IMG/VR virus record: IMGVR_UViG_3300044807_000061
Span: 1-53,374 of that record
Length of the DNA: 53,374 bases
Strand: one strand, 5' to 3'
From: a virus
Positions 15,121 through 22,246 of the stretch are shown piece after piece (positions within the stretch are counted from its first letter, which is position 1; every line of letters starts with the position of its first letter). The notes under the pieces are model-generated. The model made no database searches. It was not told where the DNA came from and saw nothing but the letters and a program-made list of their open reading frames with translations. The position numbers were made by a program, and so were the translations under genes.

Positions 15121-15849
15121 ATGACCGCGACCCTCGCCGCATGCCGATCCTGGCTCGAGCATCAGGTCGGCACCGTCGAGACCGGCGGCCCCGACGGCCA
15201 CAGCGGCAACCACGTCCGCTACTGGGACGACATCGGACGGCACGACCTCCAGGGCTCCTACTGGTGCGGCGCCCTCATGGACGCCATGGCCAAGGCCACC
15301 GGCCTCAAGCTCCCCGGCTCGATGATCGACACGACCGCCGGGGCGCTCGCGTTCCAGCGCGCCGGCCTGTGGGTGCCAGTCAGCAAGGGCGGGCAGCCCG
15401 GCGACTTCACCTTCTTCGCGTGGAACGGCCGGAAGGACTTCGACTCGATTGACCACGTCGAGTGGGAGGTGAAGCCGGTGCCCGGCGGCAAGCAGGAGGA
15501 CATCGGCGGCAACACCAGCGGCGTCGGCGACAGCGGGCAGGCGCAGAGGAACGGCGGGATGGTCGCCAAGCGCGTCCGCGACCGGCGGTTCATCGTCGGG
15601 TACGGCCGGCCGCAGTACGCCCCTGCCAAGCCGGTGATCGTGATGAGCAGCAACCCGTACAACTTCCACGAGCACATCGTCTACGCGACACAGTGGGCCC
15701 TCGACGTCCGCCTCACCGGCAGATGGGACAAGCCCACGGTCGCTGCGCTCATCGCGCTGAAGAAGCGCAACGGCTTCTCCGCCGACCGCGGCGTCGGCCC
15801 CAAGACCATCGCGCTGCTCTCCCAGATCCGCCACCCCCGGCAGATCTGA
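15121..15849 (+). CDS. Endolysin: CHAP amidase/peptidase plus peptidoglycan-binding domain
   Basis: A 242-residue cell wall hydrolase. The N-terminal CHAP-like domain shows the nucleophile Cys49 in GSYWCGAL and His112 in SIDHVEWEV. The C-terminal domain (about 185-238, RLTGRWDKPTVAALIALKKRNGFSADRGVGPKT) is a peptidoglycan-binding repeat. The start is supported by GGAG eight bases upstream and a nearby promoter. No signal peptide is seen, so export needs the holin-like proteins that follow. It heads the lysis cassette. Confidence 0.88.
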   Translation: MTATLAACRSWLEHQVGTVETGGPDGHSGNHVRYWDDIGRHDLQGSYWCGALMDAMAKATGLKLPGSMIDTTAGALAFQRAGLWVPVSKGGQPGDFTFFAWNGRKDFDSIDHVEWEVKPVPGGKQEDIGGNTSGVGDSGQAQRNGGMVAKRVRDRRFIVGYGRPQYAPAKPVIVMSSNPYNFHEHIVYATQWALDVRLTGRWDKPTVAALIALKKRNGFSADRGVGPKTIALLSQIRHPRQI

Positions 15850-15878
15850 CATGCCCCCACCTCGCCGCGGCTCATGAC

Positions 15879-16166
15879 GTGCGACTCCCAACCGGCTGGT
15901 TCGCCGCCGGCACAGGCGGCAGTGACCTGCCCCTTTCGGGCTTCGCGCAGTACGGATTCTCCGGACTCATCCTCTCCGTCGCCCTCTGGTTCTTCTGGGC
16001 CGTCTACAAGCGCGAACGCGACCGCGCCGACTCCAACGCCACCGAGATCAAACGCCTCAACGACCTCATCCAAGACAAGTACGTCCCCAGCCTCGAACGA
16101 GCCACCGTCGCGCTCAAAGAATCGACCGACGCGCTTGCCGTCGCACGGGATAAGAGGCGGCCGTGA
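15879..16166 (+). CDS. Small membrane protein of lysis cassette (one TM plus coiled coil)
   Basis: A 95-residue protein from GTG 15879; the nearby ATGs at 15851 and 15874 are out of frame. A short N-terminus precedes one membrane span (residues about 27-45, GLILSVALWFFWAVY). Then comes a charged coiled coil (KRERDRADSNATEIKRLNDLI ... LERATVALKESTDAL). This is the form of small accessory lysis or holin-like membrane proteins that follow endolysin genes in actinophages. Confidence 0.72.
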   Translation: MRLPTGWFAAGTGGSDLPLSGFAQYGFSGLILSVALWFFWAVYKRERDRADSNATEIKRLNDLIQDKYVPSLERATVALKESTDALAVARDKRRP

Positions 16167-16327
16167 TGACGCTGCGGCGCCGCGGCGACCACGACCTCAG
16201 CCCATCCCGGCGGCTCGAGGAACTCGCCGAGCAGCTGTTCGCCACTGCCGACGAAGTGTCACGGCTGGCCAAGCAACTGCAAGCCAAGGAGAGGGACGAG
16301 GATGAGCAGCCCCGACCACGCCCCTGA
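16166..16327 (+). CDS. Small coiled-coil protein of lysis cassette
   Basis: A 53-residue protein coded by an ATG overlapping the previous stop, and overlapping the next gene by 26 bases. Most of it is one predicted helix (RRLEELAEQLFATADEVSRLAKQLQAKE). Tight coupling and GC-ended codons support it as a real gene. It may partner the coiled coil of the upstream membrane protein. Function unknown. Confidence 0.6.
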   Translation: MTLRRRGDHDLSPSRRLEELAEQLFATADEVSRLAKQLQAKERDEDEQPRPRP

Positions 16328-16781
16328 GACCGACGCGGAAGCGTCCGCCCGAGCTGTCGAGAGCTTCGACCTTCGTGACGCGATGATCGCTGGTCTCGCG
16401 TCAGGGGTGAACGACCTCACCCAGGTCGCCCGTGACCTCTACAAGGCGTCGGTCCTCACGCGGGTGCAGAAGATCGTGGTCGCGTTCGTCCTCACCGGCA
16501 CGATGGTCACGAGCGGCCTGAGCCTGATTCTGGTCGTCCGCCTCAACGGCATCGCGTCCACCAACCGGGCGAACAACGCCGCGACGCGCGAGAACACCTC
16601 CGTCATCAAGGACTGCACCGACCCGGACGGGACGTGCTTCGCGGAGGCGCAGGCCCGGACGGCGGCGCTCGTCGCGCAGCTGAACAGCGCGACCCTCATC
16701 GCTGTCGAGTGCGCCGACGCGCACAACGGTGATGAGGCCATCTCCGCCTGTGTGACCCGTCGACTGAAGGAGCACCCGTGA
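16302..16781 (+). CDS. Single-span membrane protein of lysis cassette
   Basis: A 159-residue protein with a purine-rich site (GAGAGGGACGAGG) before the ATG. An acidic N-terminal helix is followed by a membrane span (residues about 57-80, KIVVAFVLTGTMVTSGLSLILVV), then an outside-type domain with four Cys (DCTDPDGTCF, VECADAH, SACVTRR). A single span with a Cys-containing outer domain would suit a holin partner or lysis regulator. No family is recognised. Confidence 0.65.
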   Translation: MSSPDHAPETDAEASARAVESFDLRDAMIAGLASGVNDLTQVARDLYKASVLTRVQKIVVAFVLTGTMVTSGLSLILVVRLNGIASTNRANNAATRENTSVIKDCTDPDGTCFAEAQARTAALVAQLNSATLIAVECADAHNGDEAISACVTRRLKEHP

Positions 16782-17185
16782 TCCACGTCATCCACACCAT
16801 CGGCCAGGTCACCACGGCCGGCGACAACGCTCAGGTCTTCACGAACCAGGGGCAGCTGCTCCTCAACATCGGCATCGGTGTCCTGCTCCCGATGCTCGTC
16901 GCGCTCGTCACGCACCGCCTCGCGACCGGCGCCGTGAAGACGCTGCTGTTGCTGGCCCTGTCGCTCCTCGGTGGGCTGCTGGCCAACGTGACCGTCGCGA
17001 GCTTCCGCTGGCAGGACTTCCTCACGAGCTTCCTGTTGCAGTTCGGCACCGCCGCGGTCGCGCACTTCAGCGCCCTCAAGCCCCTGGGCATCACCGGCGC
17101 CCAGGGTGTCATCGCGACGTCGGTCCCGGCCGGCGTCGGAGCCCCCGAGCTCCTCACTCCCTTCGAGGGCGACGCCGCCGGATGA
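16778..17185 (+). CDS. Probable holin (about three membrane spans)
   Basis: A 135-residue protein from a GTG overlapping the previous stop. Hydrophobic segments lie at about 27-46 (LLLNIGIGVLLPMLVALVTH), 54-74 (VKTLLLLALSLLGGLLANVTV) and 82-98. Size, span number and position in the cassette fit a phage holin that permeabilises the membrane and releases the endolysin. The C-terminus is acidic. Confidence 0.75.
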   Translation: MIHVIHTIGQVTTAGDNAQVFTNQGQLLLNIGIGVLLPMLVALVTHRLATGAVKTLLLLALSLLGGLLANVTVASFRWQDFLTSFLLQFGTAAVAHFSALKPLGITGAQGVIATSVPAGVGAPELLTPFEGDAAG

Positions 17186-17289
17186 TCGTCTGGGACCCGT
17201 CGGGGGGCGCCGGGCAGATTCCCCGCAAGGCCGTCGACGGGATCGTGTGGCAGGTAATCCGGCTCCCCGCCGGGTGGCGGCGGCACTGA
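17182..17289 (+). CDS. 35-residue protein resembling a segment of the tail hub
   Basis: A very small ORF joined by 4-base and 3-base start/stop overlaps to the holin and the next gene. Its sequence (MIVWDPSGGAGQIPRKAV then DGIVWQVIRLPAGW) aligns without gaps to tail hub residues about 512-541, with 17 of 31 identities including GAG.IPR.AV, the single W and the final PAG. The DNA is also similar. It is probably an independent small fold or motif shared by two genes. Role unknown; it may bind the same partner as the hub segment. Confidence 0.75.
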   Translation: MIVWDPSGGAGQIPRKAVDGIVWQVIRLPAGWRRH

Positions 17290-17405
17290 TGGACCGGCTG
17301 TTGCTCAAGGTCGCCATCGGGCTCCTCGCCTACGCGGTCGGGGCCCTCGGCCTCGCGCACCGCTGGGCCAAGACCGGCGACCAGCGCCTCTGGACCGAGG
17401 TCTAA
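17289..17405 (+). CDS. Tiny membrane protein
   Basis: A 38-residue protein (MDRLLLKVAIGLLAYAVGALG... ending LWTEV) with one membrane span in its first half. Its ATG overlaps the stop of the 35-residue gene, and its TAA overlaps the stop of the convergent gene at 17402. It is the end of the rightward lysis unit and could be a pinholin-like or antiholin-like peptide. Only the span is directly visible. Confidence 0.65.
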   Translation: MDRLLLKVAIGLLAYAVGALGLAHRWAKTGDQRLWTEV

Positions 17406-17641
17406 CGCGGCTCCTCGAGGTCCCGCTGAGCAGCCCGCCACACGTCGACAGCCTCCCGCTCCCAGATCGACCCGGCCGACAGCACCGCGACCGGCGCCGG
17501 GAAGTCCTCCCGCCGCGACAGCTGATGCACCCGCTGCCTACTCACGCCGAGCATCTCGGCGATCTCCGCTGTCCCCACCAGGTGATGCACGACGGGACGG
17601 TCCCAGCGACCCCCCTTGACGGTCGCCAAGGGGCGGGGCAA
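17402..17641 (-). CDS. Helix-turn-helix protein, AlpA/excisionase-like
   Basis: A 79-residue leftward gene. Residues about 21-50 (LVGTAEIAEMLGVSRQRVHQLSRREDFPAP) form a MerR/AlpA-type winged helix-turn-helix, followed by the wing-like VAVLSAGSIWEREAVDVW. Such small proteins are phage excisionases or regulators. It lies between the lysis cassette and the lysogeny region and is convergent with the lysis genes by 4 bases. A separate excision candidate exists (Gp3-like, 26841), so regulation is as likely as excision. Confidence 0.75.
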   Translation of the reverse strand: MPRPLATVKGGRWDRPVVHHLVGTAEIAEMLGVSRQRVHQLSRREDFPAPVAVLSAGSIWEREAVDVWRAAQRDLEEPR

Positions 17642-17784
17642 CCTGCACCAGCCCGACCAAGCCAGGCGACCTCCGTAGCGCGGCGTCGGCCTTTCTTGCC
17701 AGGGTCACACGCCGGCCGGGGGGGCGGTGCAAGTCGCGGAGGGTCCCCCTGCCCTGTGGGGACCCGGGAGACGGGAGCCACGGA
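17642..17784. promoter_or_regulatory. Divergent intergenic region
   Basis: These 143 bases separate the leftward HTH gene and the rightward DUF6907-like gene and must hold both starts. I see GGAGACGGGAGCCACGGAG ahead of the GTG at 17785, but no clear -10/-35 pair. Confidence 0.3.
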
Positions 17785-18141
17785 GTGGTGATCAGCGCAA
17801 CAGCAGCACACGACACGGATTTGTCGTGCCCCCCGTGGTGCCAGGTCAGCGGCATCGACCAGCACGAACAGCGGGCAGGGTCGCTGAGCGAGCACAGGCA
17901 GCCCGTCGGCGAGTTCTGGCAGCGGGAGCTCCGCACACCAGGCGGCCGGATCGTCCGGCCGGCCCGGGGTCGGGTGAGCGTCGGCCTGCTCCTCCTCGAA
18001 CGGTCTGACGGTGCGCTCGGCGAGGAGATCGTGACGGTCGACGTGACCGGTGACGGGCTTGAGCTGACGAACGGGGAGGCGCGGCACCTTGCGGCGCTGC
18101 TGGTGGCCGCGACGGACCGTCTGGATGGCCTACGGCCGTAG
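17785..18141 (+). CDS. DUF6907-like protein
   Basis: A 118-residue protein starting at tandem GTG codons. An N-terminal CPPWCQ motif followed by spaced His residues (DQHEQ, EHRQ), and the C-terminal pattern ELTNGEARHLAALLVAATDRL, resemble the DUF6907 group of actinobacterial proteins. The Cys/His set could bind a metal. It stands alone on the plus strand beside the integrase operon, a place where phages often carry cargo or host-derived genes. Function unknown. Confidence 0.65.
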   Translation: MVISATAAHDTDLSCPPWCQVSGIDQHEQRAGSLSEHRQPVGEFWQRELRTPGGRIVRPARGRVSVGLLLLERSDGALGEEIVTVDVTGDGLELTNGEARHLAALLVAATDRLDGLRP

Positions 18142-18240
18142 TTCAGGGTCGGCGTGGTGGAGTGTCCGGCATGAAGCATGGACTGGGCGCGTGGGGTTGG
18201 GACCTGCGAGCATGCGTCCACCCGCGCTAACAGCACGCGG
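18142..18240. other. Convergent gap, candidate attP region for the serine integrase
   Basis: These 99 bases lie between the 3' ends of the DUF6907-like gene and the serine integrase. They contain GTCC-GGCATGAAGCAT-GGAC, an imperfect dyad with two CATG words. Serine-integrase attP sites usually lie next to the integrase gene, so this is a reasonable candidate; nothing in the sequence proves it. Confidence 0.35.
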
Positions 18241-19677
18241 TCAGAGCCACTCAAGCTGCACGCGATCGCGCATCTCTTGGCCGCGCTCCCCCGCGCAGAG
18301 GTAGACGGCTCGGAGGTAGGTCTTCAGGACTCGGTTCTGCTCCTCCGACTCCCAGTGTGGCCAGCCTGCCTCGATCCGCTTGGCGATGGTCACCGTGATC
18401 GTCACGGGCGCCATCGTCGACTCCTCGGCGTACGCGAGGTCGGCCAGGAGCCGCGACCGCTGCTCCTCGAGCTCGGCCGCCGCGTCCGCGTACGCGTGCT
18501 CCGTGAGCCGCTCGTTCGCCAGCGCCATCGTCAGGGTGCGCAGCGACCGCTCCACCTTCGCGAGCTGCTTGCGGATCTCCTGCTCCTGCGTCCGGATCGA
18601 GGCCTGCGCGATGCGCCGCTGTTCACGGGCATCCTTGTCATCACGGAGCCGCTTCGCGGTGGCGATGATGTCCTCGATGACCGCACGGTGGACGTCCAGC
18701 TCGTTGGGTGCGCCGATGCCAGCGCAGCTGCCGAGGTCCTGTCCCTGGCAGACCAGCGCGACCCGACGCTGCCCATCCCGCGTCCGACCGGGTTTCCGCT
18801 GAAGGATCAGCCCGCAGCCGGGCCGGCCGCAGCGGATCAGCCCCGCGAGCGGGTGGGCTGCCTGCACCGTCCGGGAAGGTGGCGACGGCCGCCCGAGCCG
18901 CTTCTGCACCCGCTCGAACAGGCGCACGTCAACAAGAGGCTCATGCTCACCGTCGTACACCTCGTCGCGGAGCCGGACCTTCCCGATGTACGCAGGGTTC
19001 CGGAGGACCTCCCGCACCGTCGTCGGCCGCGTCGTGACCCCGAGCAGCGGCGCGACGTCCCGGGCGATCTGCGCACATGACCAGCCGCTGTCGTACAGCT
19101 CGAAGATCCGGCGCACGACCGGCGCGGTCGCCGGATCGAGCTCGACTGCTCGCGGCGGGACACGGACGTACCCGAGCGGGACCTTCCCGTGGAAGTAGCC
19201 CATCCGCGCGATGTGCGTGGCCGTGTCAGCCCACTGCCTCCCCATCTGGTCGCTGTACAGCTGCGCCATGGAAAGGAACTGGGTGAGCATGAACTGCCCC
19301 TCGGGGCTGTCGTCGATCTGCTCGACGGTGCTCACGATGCTGATCCCGAGGTCTCGGAGCTCCTTGATGAACCGGAGGCTCTCGGCCGTGTTCCGGCCCA
19401 GCCGGCTCAGGTTGTAGACCGCGACGACGTCGACGTCCCCGGCCCGCGCGAGCGCACGGAGCTGCTCGATGCCGCTGCGGCTGAACGTTCTGCCGCTGAC
19501 GTCGATGTCCTGCACGACGTGCGTCTCCCGGAGCCCCTGCCGGCGCGCGTGGTCCCGCATCGCCTTCAGCTGCAGGTCGGGGCTGTGCAGGTCCTCGCGG
19601 CCCATGACGGCGCTGACCCGCACGTACAGGGCGGTGCGCTTCCCGGGGTTGGGGACGGCGGCGAGGCGGCGGCTCAT
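18241..19677 (-). CDS. Large serine integrase
   Basis: A 478-residue serine recombinase. The N-terminal resolvase domain has catalytic Ser22 in YVRVS, then SPDLQ, DIDVSG and YNLSRLGRN motifs. The recombinase domain carries GYFHGKVPLGY and NPAYIGKVR. A zinc ribbon follows (CGRPGC ... VCQGQDLGSC), and then a long coiled coil (about residues 355-430) that controls synapsis. ATG 19677 is chosen because it overlaps the previous stop as ATGA and sits just before the resolvase fold. It should integrate the phage between attP and attB. It is the last gene of the leftward lysogeny operon. Confidence 0.96.
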   Translation of the reverse strand: MSRRLAAVPNPGKRTALYVRVSAVMGREDLHSPDLQLKAMRDHARRQGLRETHVVQDIDVSGRTFSRSGIEQLRALARAGDVDVVAVYNLSRLGRNTAESLRFIKELRDLGISIVSTVEQIDDSPEGQFMLTQFLSMAQLYSDQMGRQWADTATHIARMGYFHGKVPLGYVRVPPRAVELDPATAPVVRRIFELYDSGWSCAQIARDVAPLLGVTTRPTTVREVLRNPAYIGKVRLRDEVYDGEHEPLVDVRLFERVQKRLGRPSPPSRTVQAAHPLAGLIRCGRPGCGLILQRKPGRTRDGQRRVALVCQGQDLGSCAGIGAPNELDVHRAVIEDIIATAKRLRDDKDAREQRRIAQASIRTQEQEIRKQLAKVERSLRTLTMALANERLTEHAYADAAAELEEQRSRLLADLAYAEESTMAPVTITVTIAKRIEAGWPHWESEEQNRVLKTYLRAVYLCAGERGQEMRDRVQLEWL

Positions 19678-19979
19678 CCGAGTCGCTTGACGCTCCGTGC
19701 GCGCTGCCGGATCTCTTGGAGGCGACGGAGCCTCTTGACGAGCATCGGGTCGTGCACGAGCGCGGCGGGCTGGTCGATGATCACGCGGAGGAGTTGGTAG
19801 TAGCGGGTGGCGGAGAGGTCGAAGGTGTCCTTGATGGCTTGCTCCTTCGCCCCCGCGTACTTCCACCAGCGGCGCTCGAACGCGAGGATCTGCCGGTCCC
19901 TGTCCGTGAGCTGGTCCGGTGCCTCATCTGAGGTCGGATTTCGGCAGGTCGCCTCGGCTCCGCCGGGCATGTCGGTCAC
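19674..19979 (-). CDS. DUF3263 protein coupled to integrase
   Basis: A 101-residue protein. The core LTDRDRQILAFERRWWKYAGAKEQ followed by IKDTFDLSATRYYQLLRVIID and ALVHDPMLVKRLRR is the DUF3263 domain found in actinobacterial chromosomes, probably a helix-turn-helix fold. It starts at GTG 19979 (ATG 19970 also possible) and overlaps the integrase start by ATGA, so the two proteins should be made together. This suggests a role in integrase control or attP choice, but no function is established from sequence. Confidence 0.85.
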   Translation of the reverse strand: MTDMPGGAEATCRNPTSDEAPDQLTDRDRQILAFERRWWKYAGAKEQAIKDTFDLSATRYYQLLRVIIDQPAALVHDPMLVKRLRRLQEIRQRARSVKRLG

Positions 19980-20245
19980 GACGGCGACCGGACGGCGGAG
20001 GGCTGACTGATCCCCCGCTCGCGGCGGAGCGCAGCGACGAACACCTCATCGAAGGCGGGCGCGAGGGGATGCTGCAGCGCCTCATCCACACCGGCCCAGT
20101 AGACGTCCTGGCTCGGGTGGCTGGCGTCGACGGCACGCTCGTTCGCGGTCCACCAGTTCCGGCGCGCGGCGGCGAGGACCCCGACGACGGACCGGGGCAG
20201 CCCGGCGGCGAGGGCCCTGTCGATGTCGCCGGCGCCGCGGGTCAT
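19976..20245 (-). CDS. Hypothetical protein of lysogeny operon
   Basis: An 89-residue protein with ATGA-type overlaps at both ends. It looks all-helical: IDRALAAGLPRSVVGVLAAARRNWWTANERAVDAS, then VYWAGVDEALQHPLAPAFDEVFVAALRRE. No DNA-binding motif or enzyme motif is recognised. Its fixed place between an XRE regulator and the DUF3263 gene suggests a part in lysogeny control. Confidence 0.65.
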   Translation of the reverse strand: MTRGAGDIDRALAAGLPRSVVGVLAAARRNWWTANERAVDASHPSQDVYWAGVDEALQHPLAPAFDEVFVAALRRERGISQPSAVRSPS

Positions 20246-20574
20246 CGCCGGCGCCGTTCGAGGAGCAGGTCGACCAGGGCGAGGACGTGCTCCCGCTCCT
20301 TGCGGGTGAGCCGCTGGGCCCGACGCGGCAGGACGAACGGCTCGTCGGTGTCGCTGTCGCCCACCCCGGCGGCCCGGGCGACCCGCCCGAGCGGGAGGCT
20401 GAGGCCGCGGGCGAGGCCGTCGAGGGTGTCGTCTTCGACGCTGGTCCGCTGGCCCTGCTCGATGGAGTGGATGGTGCTGCTCGACAGGAGCCCACCGGAC
20501 CTGTCGGCGACCTCCCGCAGCGACAGGCCCAGTCGGGCCCGCTCCGTCTTCACCAGCTGCTGCAGCGTCATCAT
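20242..20574 (-). CDS. XRE-family (Cro/CI-type) regulator
   Basis: A 110-residue protein. Residues about 5-62 form an XRE helix-turn-helix (LVKTERARLGLSLREVADRSGG ... STIHSIEQG ... LDGLARGLSLPLGRVARAAGV). The C-terminal basic tail ends LALVDLLLERRRR. It starts at ATG 20574, with a second Met adjacent. It is the second HTH gene of the operon after the ImmR-like gene, so it may be a secondary repressor acting on lytic or integrase promoters. Confidence 0.85.
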   Translation of the reverse strand: MMTLQQLVKTERARLGLSLREVADRSGGLLSSSTIHSIEQGQRTSVEDDTLDGLARGLSLPLGRVARAAGVGDSDTDEPFVLPRRAQRLTRKEREHVLALVDLLLERRRR

Positions 20575-20822
20575 CGTCGCCCTTCCTGCTGCAGACAGAG
20601 CCGTTCGTACTGCACACCCGGTCCCGAGTAGGGGCTCAGGCCAGCGTCCTGGGTCTTCTGCCGGCAGGAACGGTCACCGGAGGTGTTGTGCATGGCCCAG
20701 ACGACGCTGATCACGATGAAGGCCACCAGCGCGAGCGTGCCCCACGTGAACCATCGGCGGATGCGCCGGTCCCGTCCAGCCCAGGCCGCCCGCTGATCGG
20801 GGGTCGGCTCGCTCGTCGTCAT
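20571..20822 (-). CDS. Small single-span membrane protein of immunity operon
   Basis: An 83-residue protein. A charged N-terminus (about 30 residues with RRIRRW) precedes one membrane span (FTWGTLALVAFIVISVVWAM), then a short outer domain with two Cys (SCRQKTQDAG ... LCLQQ). It overlaps both neighbours. Prophage-expressed membrane proteins in such positions often block superinfection; that is an inference here. Confidence 0.7.
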   Translation of the reverse strand: MTTSEPTPDQRAAWAGRDRRIRRWFTWGTLALVAFIVISVVWAMHNTSGDRSCRQKTQDAGLSPYSGPGVQYERLCLQQEGRR

Positions 20823-21259
20823 CAGGCCGCCCCCCACTCCTGAGCGGCACGGACCCGATCCTGCACCAGCGTCCGCTCGGCCCAGGTGAGACTGTCGGCG
20901 CGGGCTCGCAGGATCGGCACGTCGACCCACAGCTCCTCGGCCTGCTCCTCCTCATGACGGCTCCACAGCCGCGCCCTGACGTACGCGTCGAGCGGGATCA
21001 GCCAGCGGCTCGCGACGATCTCCGCCTCGAGCTCCTGCCGGCGCAACGACCGGCGGTCAGCGCAACCGGTGTGCTCAAGGTGATGGTGGGCGAGCTCGTG
21101 CGCCAGGGTGCAGCGCCGCTGGACCTGCAGCAGCCCGCGGCGGAGCAGGATCGTCTGGAGGTCGGCGAACAGCACCCCGTCGACGGTGGGCACGTCATGC
21201 CACCCCTGGGTGACGGTCTCCATGGCCCGGAGCGCATGCCACGGGTGGTAGACGGTCAC
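20822..21259 (-). CDS. ImmA/IrrE-like metalloprotease
   Basis: A 145-residue protein starting at a GTG that overlaps the ImmR-like stop. The zinc motif HELAH lies at residues 54-58, with further His residues (HHHLEH) and a downstream Glu-rich helix (ELEAEIVASRWLIP) typical of the DUF955/ImmA group. In ICEBs1-type systems ImmA cleaves the paired repressor to release lytic or excision genes. The adjacent repressor-like gene supports this role. Confidence 0.85.
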   Translation of the reverse strand: MTVYHPWHALRAMETVTQGWHDVPTVDGVLFADLQTILLRRGLLQVQRRCTLAHELAHHHLEHTGCADRRSLRRQELEAEIVASRWLIPLDAYVRARLWSRHEEEQAEELWVDVPILRARADSLTWAERTLVQDRVRAAQEWGAA

Positions 21260-21666
21260 GGCTGGGCCTTCGGGTTCTGGCCGCGGAACAGCTCGGCGAG
21301 CTGCCTCAGCTGGCTCTGCTGCTCGTCGGTCAGGCCGTCGAGCGGGAGGACTGGCCCACCATGCCGTCCGCGTGCGACAAGTTCACCGTCGCCCTCGGGG
21401 GCGCTGATGTGGTGGCGGTTCGCGGCGAGGCTGGCGATGGCTGCCTGCAGGATCTCGTCCGGGCTGACCCGGACCGCGATCGCCAGTTCCTCGCGGGTCT
21501 GCTCCCGCGGCAGGCTCTTCAGCCAGTAGCCGGGCTGCAGGTGCTGGCTCATCGTGGCGCGGGCCGGCGCGCCCCTCAAGGTGCCGTCAGGCGGCCGACA
21601 CACGTCCCGGAGCTTCCAGCCGTTCTCTTCCATCCGGCTGTGCAGCAGGACTGTGAGCGGGGTCAT
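21256..21666 (-). CDS. Immunity repressor candidate (ImmR-like)
   Basis: A 136-residue protein at the head of the leftward operon. The N-terminal 75 residues have an HTH-like layout (LTVLLHSRMEENGWKLRDV ... MSQHLQPGYWLKSLPREQTREELAIAVRVSPDEILQAA). The C-terminal helical part ends GLTDEQQSQLRQLAELFRG. Pairing with an ImmA-like protease suggests it is the main repressor cleaved on induction. The HTH is not canonical in every position, so certainty is moderate. Confidence 0.72.
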   Translation of the reverse strand: MTPLTVLLHSRMEENGWKLRDVCRPPDGTLRGAPARATMSQHLQPGYWLKSLPREQTREELAIAVRVSPDEILQAAIASLAANRHHISAPEGDGELVARGRHGGPVLPLDGLTDEQQSQLRQLAELFRGQNPKAQP

Positions 21667-21946
21667 GACGCGAGGGTCGGGACTGTCGCCGCTGATAGCA
21701 ACTGCCCTCCTCCGCCGTGTCGTGTCCGTCGACCGGGACCGCTCCCGAACATAGTGCCGTGTCTAAATAACTTGGAAAACACGCAGGTCAGAGCGTTCAT
21801 GCAGGTCACAGGCCGGAACCACACGACTGTCATTTCTTGACTTCCATCGGGACTGGTCCCACATTCTGATTCCGAGTTAGTTGACATGGAGGACGGGACC
21901 AGACACGATGCTCACACCCGAGAAGAGACGTAGGAGGCGGCGCGTG
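21667..21946. promoter_or_regulatory. Divergent immunity control region
   Basis: The largest gene-free stretch (280 bases), between the leftward lysogeny operon and the rightward early operon. It is unusually AT-rich for this genome around 21761-21780. Possible rightward -35 boxes are TTGACT (21837-21842) and TTGACA (21881-21886), with weak -10 boxes. A possible leftward -10 is TATGTT (minus strand, 21753-21748). Repressor half-site candidates GGGAC(C/T) occur at 21679, 21735 and 21895, plus a palindrome GGGACTGGTCCC at 21849-21860. Confidence 0.6.
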
Positions 21947-22246
21947 ATGCAGCGGAAGTTCCGAGCCAACGCCAGTCGGATCGACCGCGTCATGGACGAG
22001 CTGTCGGTCAGCGCCGAAGCCATCGGCCGAGCCGCCGGCCACGCTGACGGCAGCTACATCCGCCGCATGCGCCGCGGTGACAAGCGGGCACAGAAGGCCA
22101 CCCTGAAGACGGCCGAAGCGGTCTGCCGAATGCTCGGCAGCCTGCCCCTGGACTACCTCTTCACGGAGGTCGACCCCCGCACCGGGCACGACCTCGTCAT
22201 GACCGCGGATTCCAAGACAACTGGATCGGAGGCGCTGGCGTCATGA
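21947..22246 (+). CDS. Cro-like HTH regulator, first early gene
   Basis: A 99-residue protein. I choose ATG 21947 because AGGAGG lies at 21932-21937; an in-frame ATG at 21908 would add 13 basic residues. HTH-like layout: RANASRIDRVMDELSVSAEAIGRAAGHADGSYIRRMRRGDKRAQKATLKTAEAVCRMLG. It is divergent from the repressor, the classic place of Cro, so it probably switches off the lysogeny promoter in lytic growth. Confidence 0.75.
   Translation: MQRKFRANASRIDRVMDELSVSAEAIGRAAGHADGSYIRRMRRGDKRAQKATLKTAEAVCRMLGSLPLDYLFTEVDPRTGHDLVMTADSKTTGSEALAS

Noticed and set aside
17182-17289. 35-codon ORF as a degraded tail-gene fragment
   Set aside because: It keeps start and stop overlaps with both neighbours and conserved key residues, so it looks maintained rather than decayed.
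18159-18180. GTCC-N12-GGAC as an eighth late operator
   Set aside because: Its spacer is 12 bases, not 11, the inner bases differ, and it lies in a convergent gap with no start codon downstream.
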